From NCBI GenBank assembly GCA_035388825.1, contig DAOOQQ010000003.1, positions 62,001-126,000 on the forward strand: a DNA stretch of 64,000 nt, written 5' to 3'. The notes beneath the pieces were generated by a model that saw only the letters and a program-made list of their open reading frames with translations, had not been told where the DNA came from and made no database searches. Origin of the DNA: MWAR01 sp035388825. Lineage in GTDB: Bacteria; Muiribacteriota; Ozemobacteria; Ozemobacterales; Ozemobacteraceae. Positions 1 to 6,913 of this stretch are shown here, piece by piece; position 1 is the first letter of the stretch; each line of letters begins with the position of its first letter. The position numbers and the translations under genes were made by a program.

Positions 1-1
1 G

Positions 2-151
2 TCGATCCCGATTCCCGACGTCCTTCCCGATGTGGCGCGCACCTTCGAGGGGCCGGTGTTCCGATTCAAGGCCTGGGCGATCCGCACCTTCATGAAGCTC
101 CAGCGCCTCTGGAACCTGTTCAGAACAAAGAAATCCTCACGTCCCTCCTGA
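2..151 (+). CDS. C-terminal end of an unidentified protein (5' truncated)
   Basis: The frame is open from the first base of the window to a TGA at 149-151 and gives 49 residues. The end is basic (LFRTKKSSRPS), and the preceding stretch FRFKAWAIRTFMKLQRLW is amphipathic and could be a final helix. No family is recognisable from so short a piece. It is followed by about 360 bp without a gene, which holds the repeats at 194-286 and 374-400 and a candidate promoter. Its reality rests only on the open frame and the strong G/C bias at third positions. Confidence 0.5.
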   Translation, partial: SIPIPDVLPDVARTFEGPVFRFKAWAIRTFMKLQRLWNLFRTKKSSRPS

Positions 152-193
152 GAGACCCGCCCCCTCAGCATCGGGTCAGCCAGAAAAACAGCT

Positions 194-286
194 TCATCAC
201 AGAGAGCACAGCGGACACAGAGAATTCACGGAGAAGTCAGAGATTTCCCTGTGGTGGCTCTGTGTGCTTCGTATCCTCTGTGATGA
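194..286. repeat. CACAGAG-type imperfect palindrome
   Basis: An 11-bp inverted repeat, TCATCACAGAG (194-204) and CTCTGTGATGA (276-286), encloses further pairing pieces (ACACAGAG at 215-222 with CTCTGTGT at 258-265, AGCACA at 205-210 with TGTGCT at 263-268). A similar CACAGAGGCACAG palindrome lies at 40435-40501. Such elements are familiar non-coding repeats in bacteria, but I cannot name this one. Confidence 0.6.
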
Positions 287-373
287 GCCTTTTATCCACG
301 TGTTCTGGCCAGAAATTCATGTACTCTTTCCAACAGCGTGTCTCGGTGTCTCCCAGGTGAAACGGCCTGTTTC

Positions 374-400
374 ATCTGCGTTATCTGCGCCATCTGCGGA
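374..400. repeat. Triple ATCTGCG 9-bp repeat
   Basis: Three tandem 9-bp units: ATCTGCGTT (374-382), ATCTGCGCC (383-391) and ATCTGCGGA (392-400). An inverted relative lies at 40365-40386, again next to a CACAGAG palindrome. The rest of 152-510 shows no gene that I trust. Confidence 0.55.
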
Positions 401-449
401 TCGTTGTCTTCTTCGCAAGCGGGTTTCCGAGGATGAGAAAAAAATCTCC

Positions 450-477
450 TTGCCAAACCTGACAATCTTTATACATT
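450..477 (+). promoter_or_regulatory. Candidate sigma70 promoter
   Basis: TTGCCA (450-455) and TACATT (472-477) are separated by 16 bp, about 35 bp before the start of the downstream exported protein. The spacing is one short of the optimum, so this is a tentative call. Confidence 0.35.
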
Positions 478-510
478 TCTGCCTTGCGTTGAAAACACGG
501 AGGTGTCGTC

Positions 511-1044
511 ATGCGTTCAATCAAGATGTTCGTGTTCGGCCTGCTGGTTCTTGCCAGCGCGGCGTTTGCGACCCAGAATGTCGCGATCACGCCCGAGAAT
601 GCGCCCTATGAAGCCTCTCCCACCATCAGCACCAGCCCTGATGCCGCGTTCGCTTTCACCCAGTACAACTCAAATGCCGGCCGGTACGACCGGAATGCCG
701 ACGGCCGGGTCGACCTGATCGTCGCCGACCGCAACGGCGATGGCCGGGGCGACTACTGGGCGACCGACCGCAACTTCGACGGCATGATCGATGATTACCA
801 GTACGACCGGAATCTCGACGGCCGCATCGACCAGTGGGAGTACGATCTCAACTACGACGGCGTCTCGGACAAGATCTACGTCGACGCCAACGGGGACGGG
901 CGGCCCGACATGTATGCCGGCCTGAACCCGGGCTCCCAGACGTATACCTGGTATGGCAACCTGTCGGGCGTGCAGGCGGCCGGTGGGCTTTCGAAGAAGG
1001 CCCAGCGGCGACTCGCCTCGGGCAGGGCAGCGAACTCGTATTGA
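511..1044 (+). CDS. Exported protein with six DxNxDG calcium-type repeats
   Basis: A 177-residue protein with a signal peptide (residues 1-20, ending SAAFA before TQN). Residues 60-133 hold six repeats of D-x-N-x-D-G-x-x-D whose first Asp falls at 60, 73, 86, 99, 112 and 125, an exact 13-residue period. This loop resembles the calcium loops of dockerin, thrombospondin type 3 and EF-hand-like proteins, so extracytoplasmic Ca2+ binding is a fair inference. The C-terminal 45 residues have no evident motif. A ribosome site GGAGGTG precedes the ATG, and a strong terminator follows at 1057, so it is probably monocistronic. Specific function unknown. Confidence 0.85.
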   Translation: MRSIKMFVFGLLVLASAAFATQNVAITPENAPYEASPTISTSPDAAFAFTQYNSNAGRYDRNADGRVDLIVADRNGDGRGDYWATDRNFDGMIDDYQYDRNLDGRIDQWEYDLNYDGVSDKIYVDANGDGRPDMYAGLNPGSQTYTWYGNLSGVQAAGGLSKKAQRRLASGRAANSY

Positions 1045-1056
1045 TCTCCCCTCTCC

Positions 1057-1095
1057 CGCAGGGGCACGGCAAGCCGTGCTCCTGCGTTTTGTTTT
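1057..1095 (+). terminator. Rho-independent terminator
   Basis: A 14-bp stem (CGCAGGGGCACGGC with GCCGTGCTCCTGCG, one wobble pair), a 2-nt loop and a TTTTGTTTT tract, 12 bp after the preceding stop codon. Confidence 0.85.
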
Positions 1096-1106
1096 CCGGC
1101 ATTCGC

Positions 1107-1137
1107 TTGACACCTCCCGCGTTCCGGTTCGTATAAT
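1107..1137 (+). promoter_or_regulatory. Sigma70-type promoter
   Basis: TTGACA (1107-1112) and TATAAT (1132-1137) are both perfect matches, but with a long 19-bp spacer. They lie 55 bp before the ATG of the EVVP-repeat protein. Confidence 0.6.
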
Positions 1138-1191
1138 TTGATAATACGGTTCGCTTCTTTGGTCATTCTTTATCATCCGGGGAGGTACGGC

Positions 1192-2679
1192 ATGTTGAAA
1201 CAACGCTCCGCCCGTATCTGGAGCTGGCTTCTGATCTTCACGTTCGTCGCGCAACTGGTCGCCGCCGAGGTCGTCCCGGCTCCGGCCGGCGAAGTGGTTC
1301 CGACACGGGAAGTCGTTCCCGCGGCCGAGGTGGTGCCGGCCGGCGAGGTCGTTCCCGCAGCCGAGGTTGTCCCGGCACACGAGGTCGTTCCGGGTGCCAC
1401 GGCCCAGAAGGGGCCCGCGAACGTGCCGGCGATCAATCCGTTCGTCGGGGAAATCGCGGTCGGCGTTTCCCTGCTGATCACCTACGGGCCGCAGATTCTG
1501 GCCCTGGCCGCCACGGTCGCCTCGATCGCTGCCGCGGTCAGCGTGATCGTCAACACCAGCAAGCAGTCGGTCGGACTGGTCCAGTCGATCGGCTCGAAGA
1601 TGTCGAACATGCTGCAGCTGCTGCTCGGGCCGCTCGGAATCAGCACCGGCATGACCAAGGACGGTGTCGAGGGCCTCAGCGGCGAACTGCTCAACGTCAC
1701 GAAGTATGTGACGAACAGCATCTCCACCCCCGTCAGCCAGGTGAAGGGCCAGGTCGACAAGAGCCTCACGATGGCCCGCGATGTGCAGAGCCTCGCGACC
1801 CGCGGCAGCAGCGTCGCCGGCAAGATCGAGCAGTATGCCCGCACGACGGGCACCGAGCTTGGCCGCATCACGGCGGGCGGCGAGGTTCAGATGTTCCGTG
1901 ACGGCGCCCGGACGGTCGCGCAGCGGCTCGAAAAAGAAGCCTCCCAGGCTGGCGGCGCCTTCCGGCTGACGCTCGACAACACTTCGAAGACCACTTCCAG
2001 CCTCGAACGCGTCCAGAAGACGATCGACGACGCGCTCGCGGCATCGGGTAAGCAGGCCGGCGATGTCACGCTGCACGACATCAACCTTTCGGGCGCCAAG
2101 CTCAGCAAGGAGCTGATCGAAGCCCGCAAATACATGGTCCTGTCGAACAACGCCCTCGTCGCGGCCGACAAGTCCGCCAAGGGCGTCCACACCCAGATCA
2201 TGGAGATTCTCAACGACGTGAAGACCGAGCTCGAGGCGTTCGCCCTGGCCAACGGGGTCGGCAAGGACCAGCTCGATCGCATCGCGAAGGAGCAGCGGGT
2301 GAAGATGTCGGGCCCTGCCGGCGAATCGACCCTGCCCCTGTCGGGCGGTGAGGGCCAGAAGCTGACGGCGAAGAGCATTTCCGAGGAGATCGGCTTCATG
2401 GTCGATGAGCTGGGCCGCATCAGCGCCGACGCAGGGAACCGCGCCGGCCTCGCTCCGGCAGCCGCTCAGAGTTCCGCCCCGGCCATGCGCGAGAGCACCG
2501 CCCGGGATCGGAACAAAGCCGCATCGGATGCGGCGTATCAGAAGATGATCGGCGCCTACAAGACGTATCTCGGCGTCATGACCGCCAATCCGGCCGACAA
2601 GGCCGGCATCGAGGCCGCCAAGGCCAGCTACGATGCCGCCCAGGAGGCCTATCAGACGACCCTCCAACCGGGCCGCTGA
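1192..2679 (+). CDS. EVVP-repeat membrane-anchored coiled-coil protein, unknown function
   Basis: A 495-residue protein; the ATG at 1192 is chosen because GGGGAGGT sits 6 bp upstream. An N-terminal hydrophobic segment (about 10-24) is a signal peptide or anchor. Next come seven EVVP units starting at residues 26, 34, 40, 46, 52, 58 and 64, the last six at an exact 6-residue period. Residues about 86-121 form one or two membrane helices. The rest (about 125-495) is Ala/Ser/Lys/Glu-rich and helical, like a long coiled coil, with a tail rich in Ala and Gln. The Pro-rich repeat may be a flexible linker. I know no family for it. It has its own promoter and terminator. Confidence 0.8.
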   Translation: MLKQRSARIWSWLLIFTFVAQLVAAEVVPAPAGEVVPTREVVPAAEVVPAGEVVPAAEVVPAHEVVPGATAQKGPANVPAINPFVGEIAVGVSLLITYGPQILALAATVASIAAAVSVIVNTSKQSVGLVQSIGSKMSNMLQLLLGPLGISTGMTKDGVEGLSGELLNVTKYVTNSISTPVSQVKGQVDKSLTMARDVQSLATRGSSVAGKIEQYARTTGTELGRITAGGEVQMFRDGARTVAQRLEKEASQAGGAFRLTLDNTSKTTSSLERVQKTIDDALAASGKQAGDVTLHDINLSGAKLSKELIEARKYMVLSNNALVAADKSAKGVHTQIMEILNDVKTELEAFALANGVGKDQLDRIAKEQRVKMSGPAGESTLPLSGGEGQKLTAKSISEEIGFMVDELGRISADAGNRAGLAPAAAQSSAPAMRESTARDRNKAASDAAYQKMIGAYKTYLGVMTANPADKAGIEAAKASYDAAQEAYQTTLQPGR

Positions 2680-2695
2680 TCTCGAGGTCGTTCCC

Positions 2696-2733
2696 GGCAC
2701 GGGGATCCGGTTCGGACCCCGTGCCTTTTTCTT
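2696..2733 (+). terminator. Rho-independent terminator
   Basis: GGCACGGGG (2696-2704) pairs with CCCCGTGCC (2717-2725), with more partial pairing inside, followed by TTTTTCTTT. The 5' flank also carries an out-of-frame copy of the EVVP-coding repeat (2684-2698). Confidence 0.85.
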
Positions 2734-2926
2734 TACGTGATATTTTTCGAAAAAAGGCCGTCTCGTGATTCATTCATTCGATTTTTCTTTTTCTGTTGGA
2801 TAAATCAGATCAATTCACCGATTTTCAGCCATCACGCAACGGGAGCTTTCTGCCGATGTTGTTTACAGGATAAGAAAAGCCGGAAAAGGATCTTCCGGTG
2901 GTCAACCGAAGCCATGGAGGGCTGTT

Positions 2927-3880
2927 ATGCAGATTTCATCGCGTATTCCGACTCCGCAGGAGTTGCTCGACCAGGTCACGGATCTTTCTACCGGAAAGAA
3001 CGGCCAGCGCCCCGCCGAAGCCGGGCTCACCACCCCGGCTCCGCTGCGTGATTCCGACAGCTTCGACAAAGCCACACCGGCGGCCGACAAGGCTGAAGCC
3101 AACGGACTGCAGCAGGAATCAGGCGGGCTGCGCATCGCCTACCACTTCGATCTGTTCTACCAGCTTTCCCAGAAAGTCCAGGCCCGGATGGGCCAGAGCG
3201 GCCAGCAGAGGTTCGTCGAAACCGCCGCTTCGGTCTCGGAGACGTTCAAGGGCAGCTTCTCGCTGCAGATCGACGCGGTCGGTTCGTTCCTCAACGGCAC
3301 CGACAAGTCGCTCGATATCTCGCCCGAGACGGCGAACGAGTTCATGGATGCGGTCGACGGCCTTGCCGAACTCTCTCCCGATGCGCTCGAGAACTTCCTG
3401 AAAGAGTCCGACGAGTTTTTCGGCGAATTGGAAAAGACGTACGGCGAAGCGGGCGGCGCCTTCGACGATATCAGCGCCCGGATGAAGGCCCAGGCAACCG
3501 CCTTCTTCGACAGCGTCAAGACGGTGCGCGAGGAGTCCGGCCTCGGTCCGGAAGGTCTCGGCGGCGCGGAACCCGTTGCCGCGAAGCCGGTGGCCGTCAT
3601 GCCCTCTCCGGCAGCGGCAGCCAGCCTCCCGGAACCCGCGAGCCTCCCGGACAAGAGCTCCAAGAAATCCTTCCCGTTGAACATCGGGCCCCAGAAGGGC
3701 AGCATGATCACCAACGACCAGTACCAGGAGTTCATCCAGAGCTTTTTGAAATATATCGCTCGCTATCGCGAACGGTTCTTCCAGCAGGGTGGGACACCGG
3801 CGGCATCGGCCAGCACGGAACCCGCCTCCCCGGCCGGGGCGCTCCTGGCTTCAGTTCCCAAGCTCGACACCTCGGCCTGA
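2927..3880 (+). CDS. Uncharacterised helical protein, Pro/Ala-rich linkers
   Basis: 317 residues with no signal peptide or membrane segment. A core (about 70-200) is rich in Phe, Asp, Glu and Ser and looks all-helical (for example FDLFYQLSQKVQARMG and FLKESDEFFGELEKTYGEA). A Pro/Ala-rich linker (about 210-245) leads to a short C-terminal helical block ending YIARYRERFFQQ. GGAGGG lies just before the ATG. The 190 bp upstream hold only an AT-rich stretch and a small hairpin (CCGGAA at 2880 with TTCCGG at 2893). It is flanked by terminators on both sides and is probably transcribed alone. I do not recognise the family. Confidence 0.75.
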   Translation: MQISSRIPTPQELLDQVTDLSTGKNGQRPAEAGLTTPAPLRDSDSFDKATPAADKAEANGLQQESGGLRIAYHFDLFYQLSQKVQARMGQSGQQRFVETAASVSETFKGSFSLQIDAVGSFLNGTDKSLDISPETANEFMDAVDGLAELSPDALENFLKESDEFFGELEKTYGEAGGAFDDISARMKAQATAFFDSVKTVREESGLGPEGLGGAEPVAAKPVAVMPSPAAAASLPEPASLPDKSSKKSFPLNIGPQKGSMITNDQYQEFIQSFLKYIARYRERFFQQGGTPAASASTEPASPAGALLASVPKLDTSA

Positions 3881-3910
3881 CCGTCACGACGTTTTCTCGT
3901 TGCCTCCGTT

Positions 3911-3940
3911 GCGCCGCGCATCGCGCGGCGCTTTCTTCTT
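3911..3940 (+). terminator. Rho-independent terminator
   Basis: GCGCCGCGC (3911-3919) and GCGCGGCGC (3923-3931) form a perfect 9-bp stem with a 3-nt loop, followed by TTTCTTCTT. Confidence 0.8.
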
Positions 3941-3952
3941 CCCGTGGGGCGT

Positions 3953-3982
3953 TTGCCGAGAGGGCGGCTTCTGTGCTAGAAC
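3953..3982 (+). promoter_or_regulatory. Candidate promoter of trpB2
   Basis: TTGCCG (3953-3958) and TAGAAC (3977-3982) with an 18-bp spacer, placed between the upstream terminator and the trpB2 start. Confidence 0.45.
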
Positions 3983-4013
3983 TGATGCAATCCCTATCTG
4001 AGAGGAAACGACA

Positions 4014-5384
4014 ATGGCTGCTCTCGACAACCTGATCGGTTCGAACGGGGTTCCGACCCATTGGTACAACATCGTGCCCGACATGCCGAAACCGCCGGCC
4101 GTGCCGCTGCATCCGGCGACGCACCAGCCGGTGGCGCCGACCGACCTCGAACCGATGTTCCCGCCGACCCTGATCGAGCAGGAGGCGTCGCGGGAGCGGC
4201 TGATCCCGATTCCCGAGGAAGTGCGCGAGATCCTGTCGATGTGGCGGCCCACGCCGCTGCGGCGCGCCCGGCGACTCGAGCAGGCCCTGGGCACCCCCGC
4301 CAAGATCTTCTTCAAATACGAAGGCGTCGCGCCCGCCGGCAGCCACAAGTCGAACACCGCCGTTCCCCAGGCGTATTTCAACAAGCAGGCCGGGAAGAAG
4401 CGGCTCACCACCGAATCCGGCGCGGGCCAGTGGGGCTCGTCTCTGGCGCATGCCGGCTCGCTCTTCGACCTCGACGTGACGGTGTACATGGTCCGTTCCA
4501 GCGTCGCCCAGAAGCCGTATCGCAAAGTCGCCATGGAGATGTGGGGCGCGAACGTGTTCGCGAGCCCGTCGGAAAACACGAACGCCGGCCGCGCCGAGCT
4601 TGGGGTCGATCCCGACTGCCCCGGAAGCCTCGGCATCGCGATCTCCGAGGCCGTCGAGGATGCGACCAGCCGCGAAGACACGAACTACGCGCTCGGCTCG
4701 GTCATGAACCACGTCCTGGTGCACCAGAGCGTGATCGGCCTCGAAGCGCGGCAACAGATGCAGGACATGAAAGAGTATCCCGACGTCGTCATCGCCTGCT
4801 GCGGCGGCGGCAGCAACTTCGGCGGCATCGCCTTCCCCTTCCTGCACGACCGGTTCAAGGAAGGAAAGCACGTGCGCGCCCTCGCGGTCGAGCCGACCTC
4901 CTGCCCCACCCTGACCAAGGGCGAGTTTCGCTACGATCTCGGTGATGTTGCCGGCCTCACACCGCTGCTGATGATGTACACGCTCGGCCACTCGTTCATG
5001 CCGTCCCAGCTCCACGCGGGCGGCCTGCGGTATCACGGCGTCTCGCCGCTGGTCTCGCAACTCTACAGCGAAGGGCTGATCGAGGCCAAGGCGCTCGAAC
5101 AGCTCGCCGTGTTCGAGGCGGCCAAACTGTTCGCCCACCACGAAGGGATCATCCCGGCACCCGAAAGCGCCCACGCCGTGAAGGCGGCGATCGACATGGC
5201 CCTCTCGTGCAAGGACACGGAAAAGCCGATGACGATCCTGTTCTGCCTCAGCGGCCACGGCTTCTTCGACCTGGGCTCGTATGCCGACATGCTGGCCGGC
5301 AACCTCACCGATCCCGGCTTCTCTTCCGAAAAAATGCAGGAGTCCCTCGGCAAGCTGCCCTCGGTCCAGGTGCGCTGGGAATAA
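4014..5384 (+). CDS. trpB: Tryptophan synthase beta chain, TrpB2 type
   Basis: 456 residues, the usual length of the TrpB2 subfamily, which is longer than TrpB1 because of an N-terminal extension. Members are PLP enzymes that condense indole with serine. The PLP lysine is K112 in GSHKSNTA and the phosphate-binding loop is CCGGGSNFGG (about 260). The TrpB2-typical segments GAGQWGSSLAHA, GGLRYHGVSPL and LSGHGFFDL are present. A GAGAGGAAA ribosome site precedes the ATG. No trpA or other trp gene is in the window, which is common for TrpB2, often thought to salvage indole. Flanking terminators show it is transcribed alone. Confidence 0.95.
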   Translation: MAALDNLIGSNGVPTHWYNIVPDMPKPPAVPLHPATHQPVAPTDLEPMFPPTLIEQEASRERLIPIPEEVREILSMWRPTPLRRARRLEQALGTPAKIFFKYEGVAPAGSHKSNTAVPQAYFNKQAGKKRLTTESGAGQWGSSLAHAGSLFDLDVTVYMVRSSVAQKPYRKVAMEMWGANVFASPSENTNAGRAELGVDPDCPGSLGIAISEAVEDATSREDTNYALGSVMNHVLVHQSVIGLEARQQMQDMKEYPDVVIACCGGGSNFGGIAFPFLHDRFKEGKHVRALAVEPTSCPTLTKGEFRYDLGDVAGLTPLLMMYTLGHSFMPSQLHAGGLRYHGVSPLVSQLYSEGLIEAKALEQLAVFEAAKLFAHHEGIIPAPESAHAVKAAIDMALSCKDTEKPMTILFCLSGHGFFDLGSYADMLAGNLTDPGFSSEKMQESLGKLPSVQVRWE

Positions 5385-5415
5385 CAATCATCTCTATTAT
5401 ACCGTAGCTAATATA

Positions 5416-5454
5416 ATCACGCCCCGGCTTGGTTTCGGGGCGTGATTTCGTTTT
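5416..5454. terminator. Bidirectional-type terminator between convergent genes
   Basis: ATCACGCCCCG (5416-5426) pairs with CGGGGCGTGAT (5436-5446), followed by TTTCGTTTT on the plus side and by an AT-rich run on the minus side. It separates trpB from the convergent acetyltransferase gene. Confidence 0.85.
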
Positions 5455-5455
5455 C

Positions 5456-5917
5456 TCAGAGATTCTTCCAGAATTTGCAGCCGTCTTCCCCGTCGGCGTA
5501 ATACCGGGGCAGCGCGTTGGTCATGCGATACCCGTGCTTCTCGAAGAAGTGACGGGAAGCGGTATTCCCGACCCGGGCCTCGGCGCAGACGGCCTGCATG
5601 CCTTCGCGCCGGAACACGCTCTCCATCGCCTCGAGCAGCCGGCCTGCCGCGCCGATTCCCCACAGGCTCCGGTGAACGGCGATCTTGTAGATCCGACCCG
5701 AGGACCGGCCCCGGAAACGGCGCATCAGACCGACGACTTCCGCGACGAGTTCTCCGTCCGCGCTCCGCATCACCAGCACCCGGCAGCTCGGAACCCGGAG
5801 GAGGCGGGAAAGCTGAGCCGGTTTGAACACGTCGACGGACGAAAACAGCTCCCGCTCGAGGGTGATGATGGCAGGGCCGTCGGTTTTCCGCGCCGGCTCC
5901 GGGGTTAGAGGTTGCAT
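5456..5917 (-). CDS. GNAT-family N-acetyltransferase
   Basis: 153 residues with a single GNAT fold. The acetyl-CoA loop reads SLWGIGAAGRLLEAM (Q/RxxGxG/A type), and the family's end motif appears as NTASRHFFEKHGYRMTN. It would transfer an acetyl group from acetyl-CoA to an amine; the substrate cannot be told from the sequence. It is the last gene of a four-gene minus-strand operon, 18 bp after the SpoIIE phosphatase, so it may modify a component of that signalling module, but that is inference. Confidence 0.8.
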   Translation of the reverse strand: MQPLTPEPARKTDGPAIITLERELFSSVDVFKPAQLSRLLRVPSCRVLVMRSADGELVAEVVGLMRRFRGRSSGRIYKIAVHRSLWGIGAAGRLLEAMESVFRREGMQAVCAEARVGNTASRHFFEKHGYRMTNALPRYYADGEDGCKFWKNL

Positions 5918-5935
5918 GGGTGTGGCTCGTTCGTC

Positions 5936-6910
5936 TCAGGCGTTTCCCACGTATTCCAGGCCGAGAAAGGTGAAATCATCCGTGAAGGATTCACCGCCGC
6001 AGAACGTCTCAACCTCTGCAAACAGCTTCTTCACCGAGGTGTCGAGGGGCATCCCGCGGATCTCATCGGACAGAGCGAGCAGCCGCTGCTCTCCAAACAG
6101 TTCTTTCTGCGGATTCCGGCACTCGGTCAGCCCGTCTGTGTAGAAATACAGGCGATCGCCCGGGGCAAGCCGCACCCTGCTCTCGGGGAATCGCGCACCG
6201 AGGCCCATTCCCAGGATCGCGCCGTGTTCCTCGAGATACACCGGGGGCCCCGAGCGCGGCACATGGATCGGATAGGGATGACCGCCGTTGGAAAAGGTGA
6301 ACGTGCCCTCCTGACGGTCGAGCAGGCCGTAGATCATCGAAAACGTCTTTTTGAACCGCATGTAGGGATACTCGCCATCGAGCTCCGTAAGGATGCGGAC
6401 CGGCGGCGTGATTTCGCTCGTCCCGTCGGGGCCGGCGCGCATGACCAGGCCCCGATGCGGCTGCAGCGCCTGGCTGATCGAAACCGTCACCATGGCCGAA
6501 GGCACGCCGTGACCGCTGATGTCGAGAATGCCGACCTGGATGAACCGCTCACCGAGCAGCTTGAGCATGAAGATATCCCCGCCGACCTGTTCGGAGGGCA
6601 GGAATTTCCAGGCGGCTTTCACGTTCACCGATGCGGGAAGCGGCTTCGGAAGAAGCGCCAGCTGGATGCCGGCAGCCGCTTTCAGATCGGCCTCGATCCG
6701 CGCCTGCTTGGCGACGAGTTCCTGGTTCAGCCGCACCAGCTCGCGCTCGGCCTGGGCATACCGGTAGACGAGAGTCGCCTGGAGGCGCTTCTGGATGCTG
6801 CCGTCGGTCCGGTCGGCCTGGAGGTTGAACAGATACTCCAACACCGCGGCCGACGCAGGATCGTTCAGGATCGCGTCGGGAAGCCCCTGGAAGGAAAGCG
6901 GCTCGGCCAT
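5936..6910 (-). CDS. SpoIIE-type PP2C serine phosphatase with N-terminal helical domain
   Basis: 324 residues. The first ~100 are helical, and about 50-95 look like a coiled coil leading into the phosphatase domain. Metal-binding and core motifs of the RsbU/SpoIIE family are present: VGGDIF, DISGHGVPSAM, FSNGGHPYP, FYTDGLTE and TDDFTFLGLEY. Such enzymes dephosphorylate the serine of STAS anti-sigma-factor antagonists. A STAS gene with a conserved phospho-site is two genes upstream in the same operon, which is the likely substrate. There is no membrane segment or sensor domain; the input may come from the adjacent cNMP/MinD-like protein, whose stop is 3 bp away. Confidence 0.9.
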   Translation of the reverse strand: MAEPLSFQGLPDAILNDPASAAVLEYLFNLQADRTDGSIQKRLQATLVYRYAQAERELVRLNQELVAKQARIEADLKAAAGIQLALLPKPLPASVNVKAAWKFLPSEQVGGDIFMLKLLGERFIQVGILDISGHGVPSAMVTVSISQALQPHRGLVMRAGPDGTSEITPPVRILTELDGEYPYMRFKKTFSMIYGLLDRQEGTFTFSNGGHPYPIHVPRSGPPVYLEEHGAILGMGLGARFPESRVRLAPGDRLYFYTDGLTECRNPQKELFGEQRLLALSDEIRGMPLDTSVKKLFAEVETFCGGESFTDDFTFLGLEYVGNA

Positions 6911-6913
6911 GGA

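Noticed and set aside
670..2700. 676-codon open frame on the minus strand across the first two exported proteins
   Set aside because: Composition is Arg/Gly/Ala-rich as expected for an antisense frame in GC-rich DNA; the plus strand has signal peptides, repeats, ribosome sites and terminators.
2820..2926. Possible cyclic-di-GMP-type riboswitch upstream of the helical protein
   Set aside because: CACGCAACGGGAG recalls a conserved piece, but the rest of the consensus and the tetraloop-receptor layout are missing.
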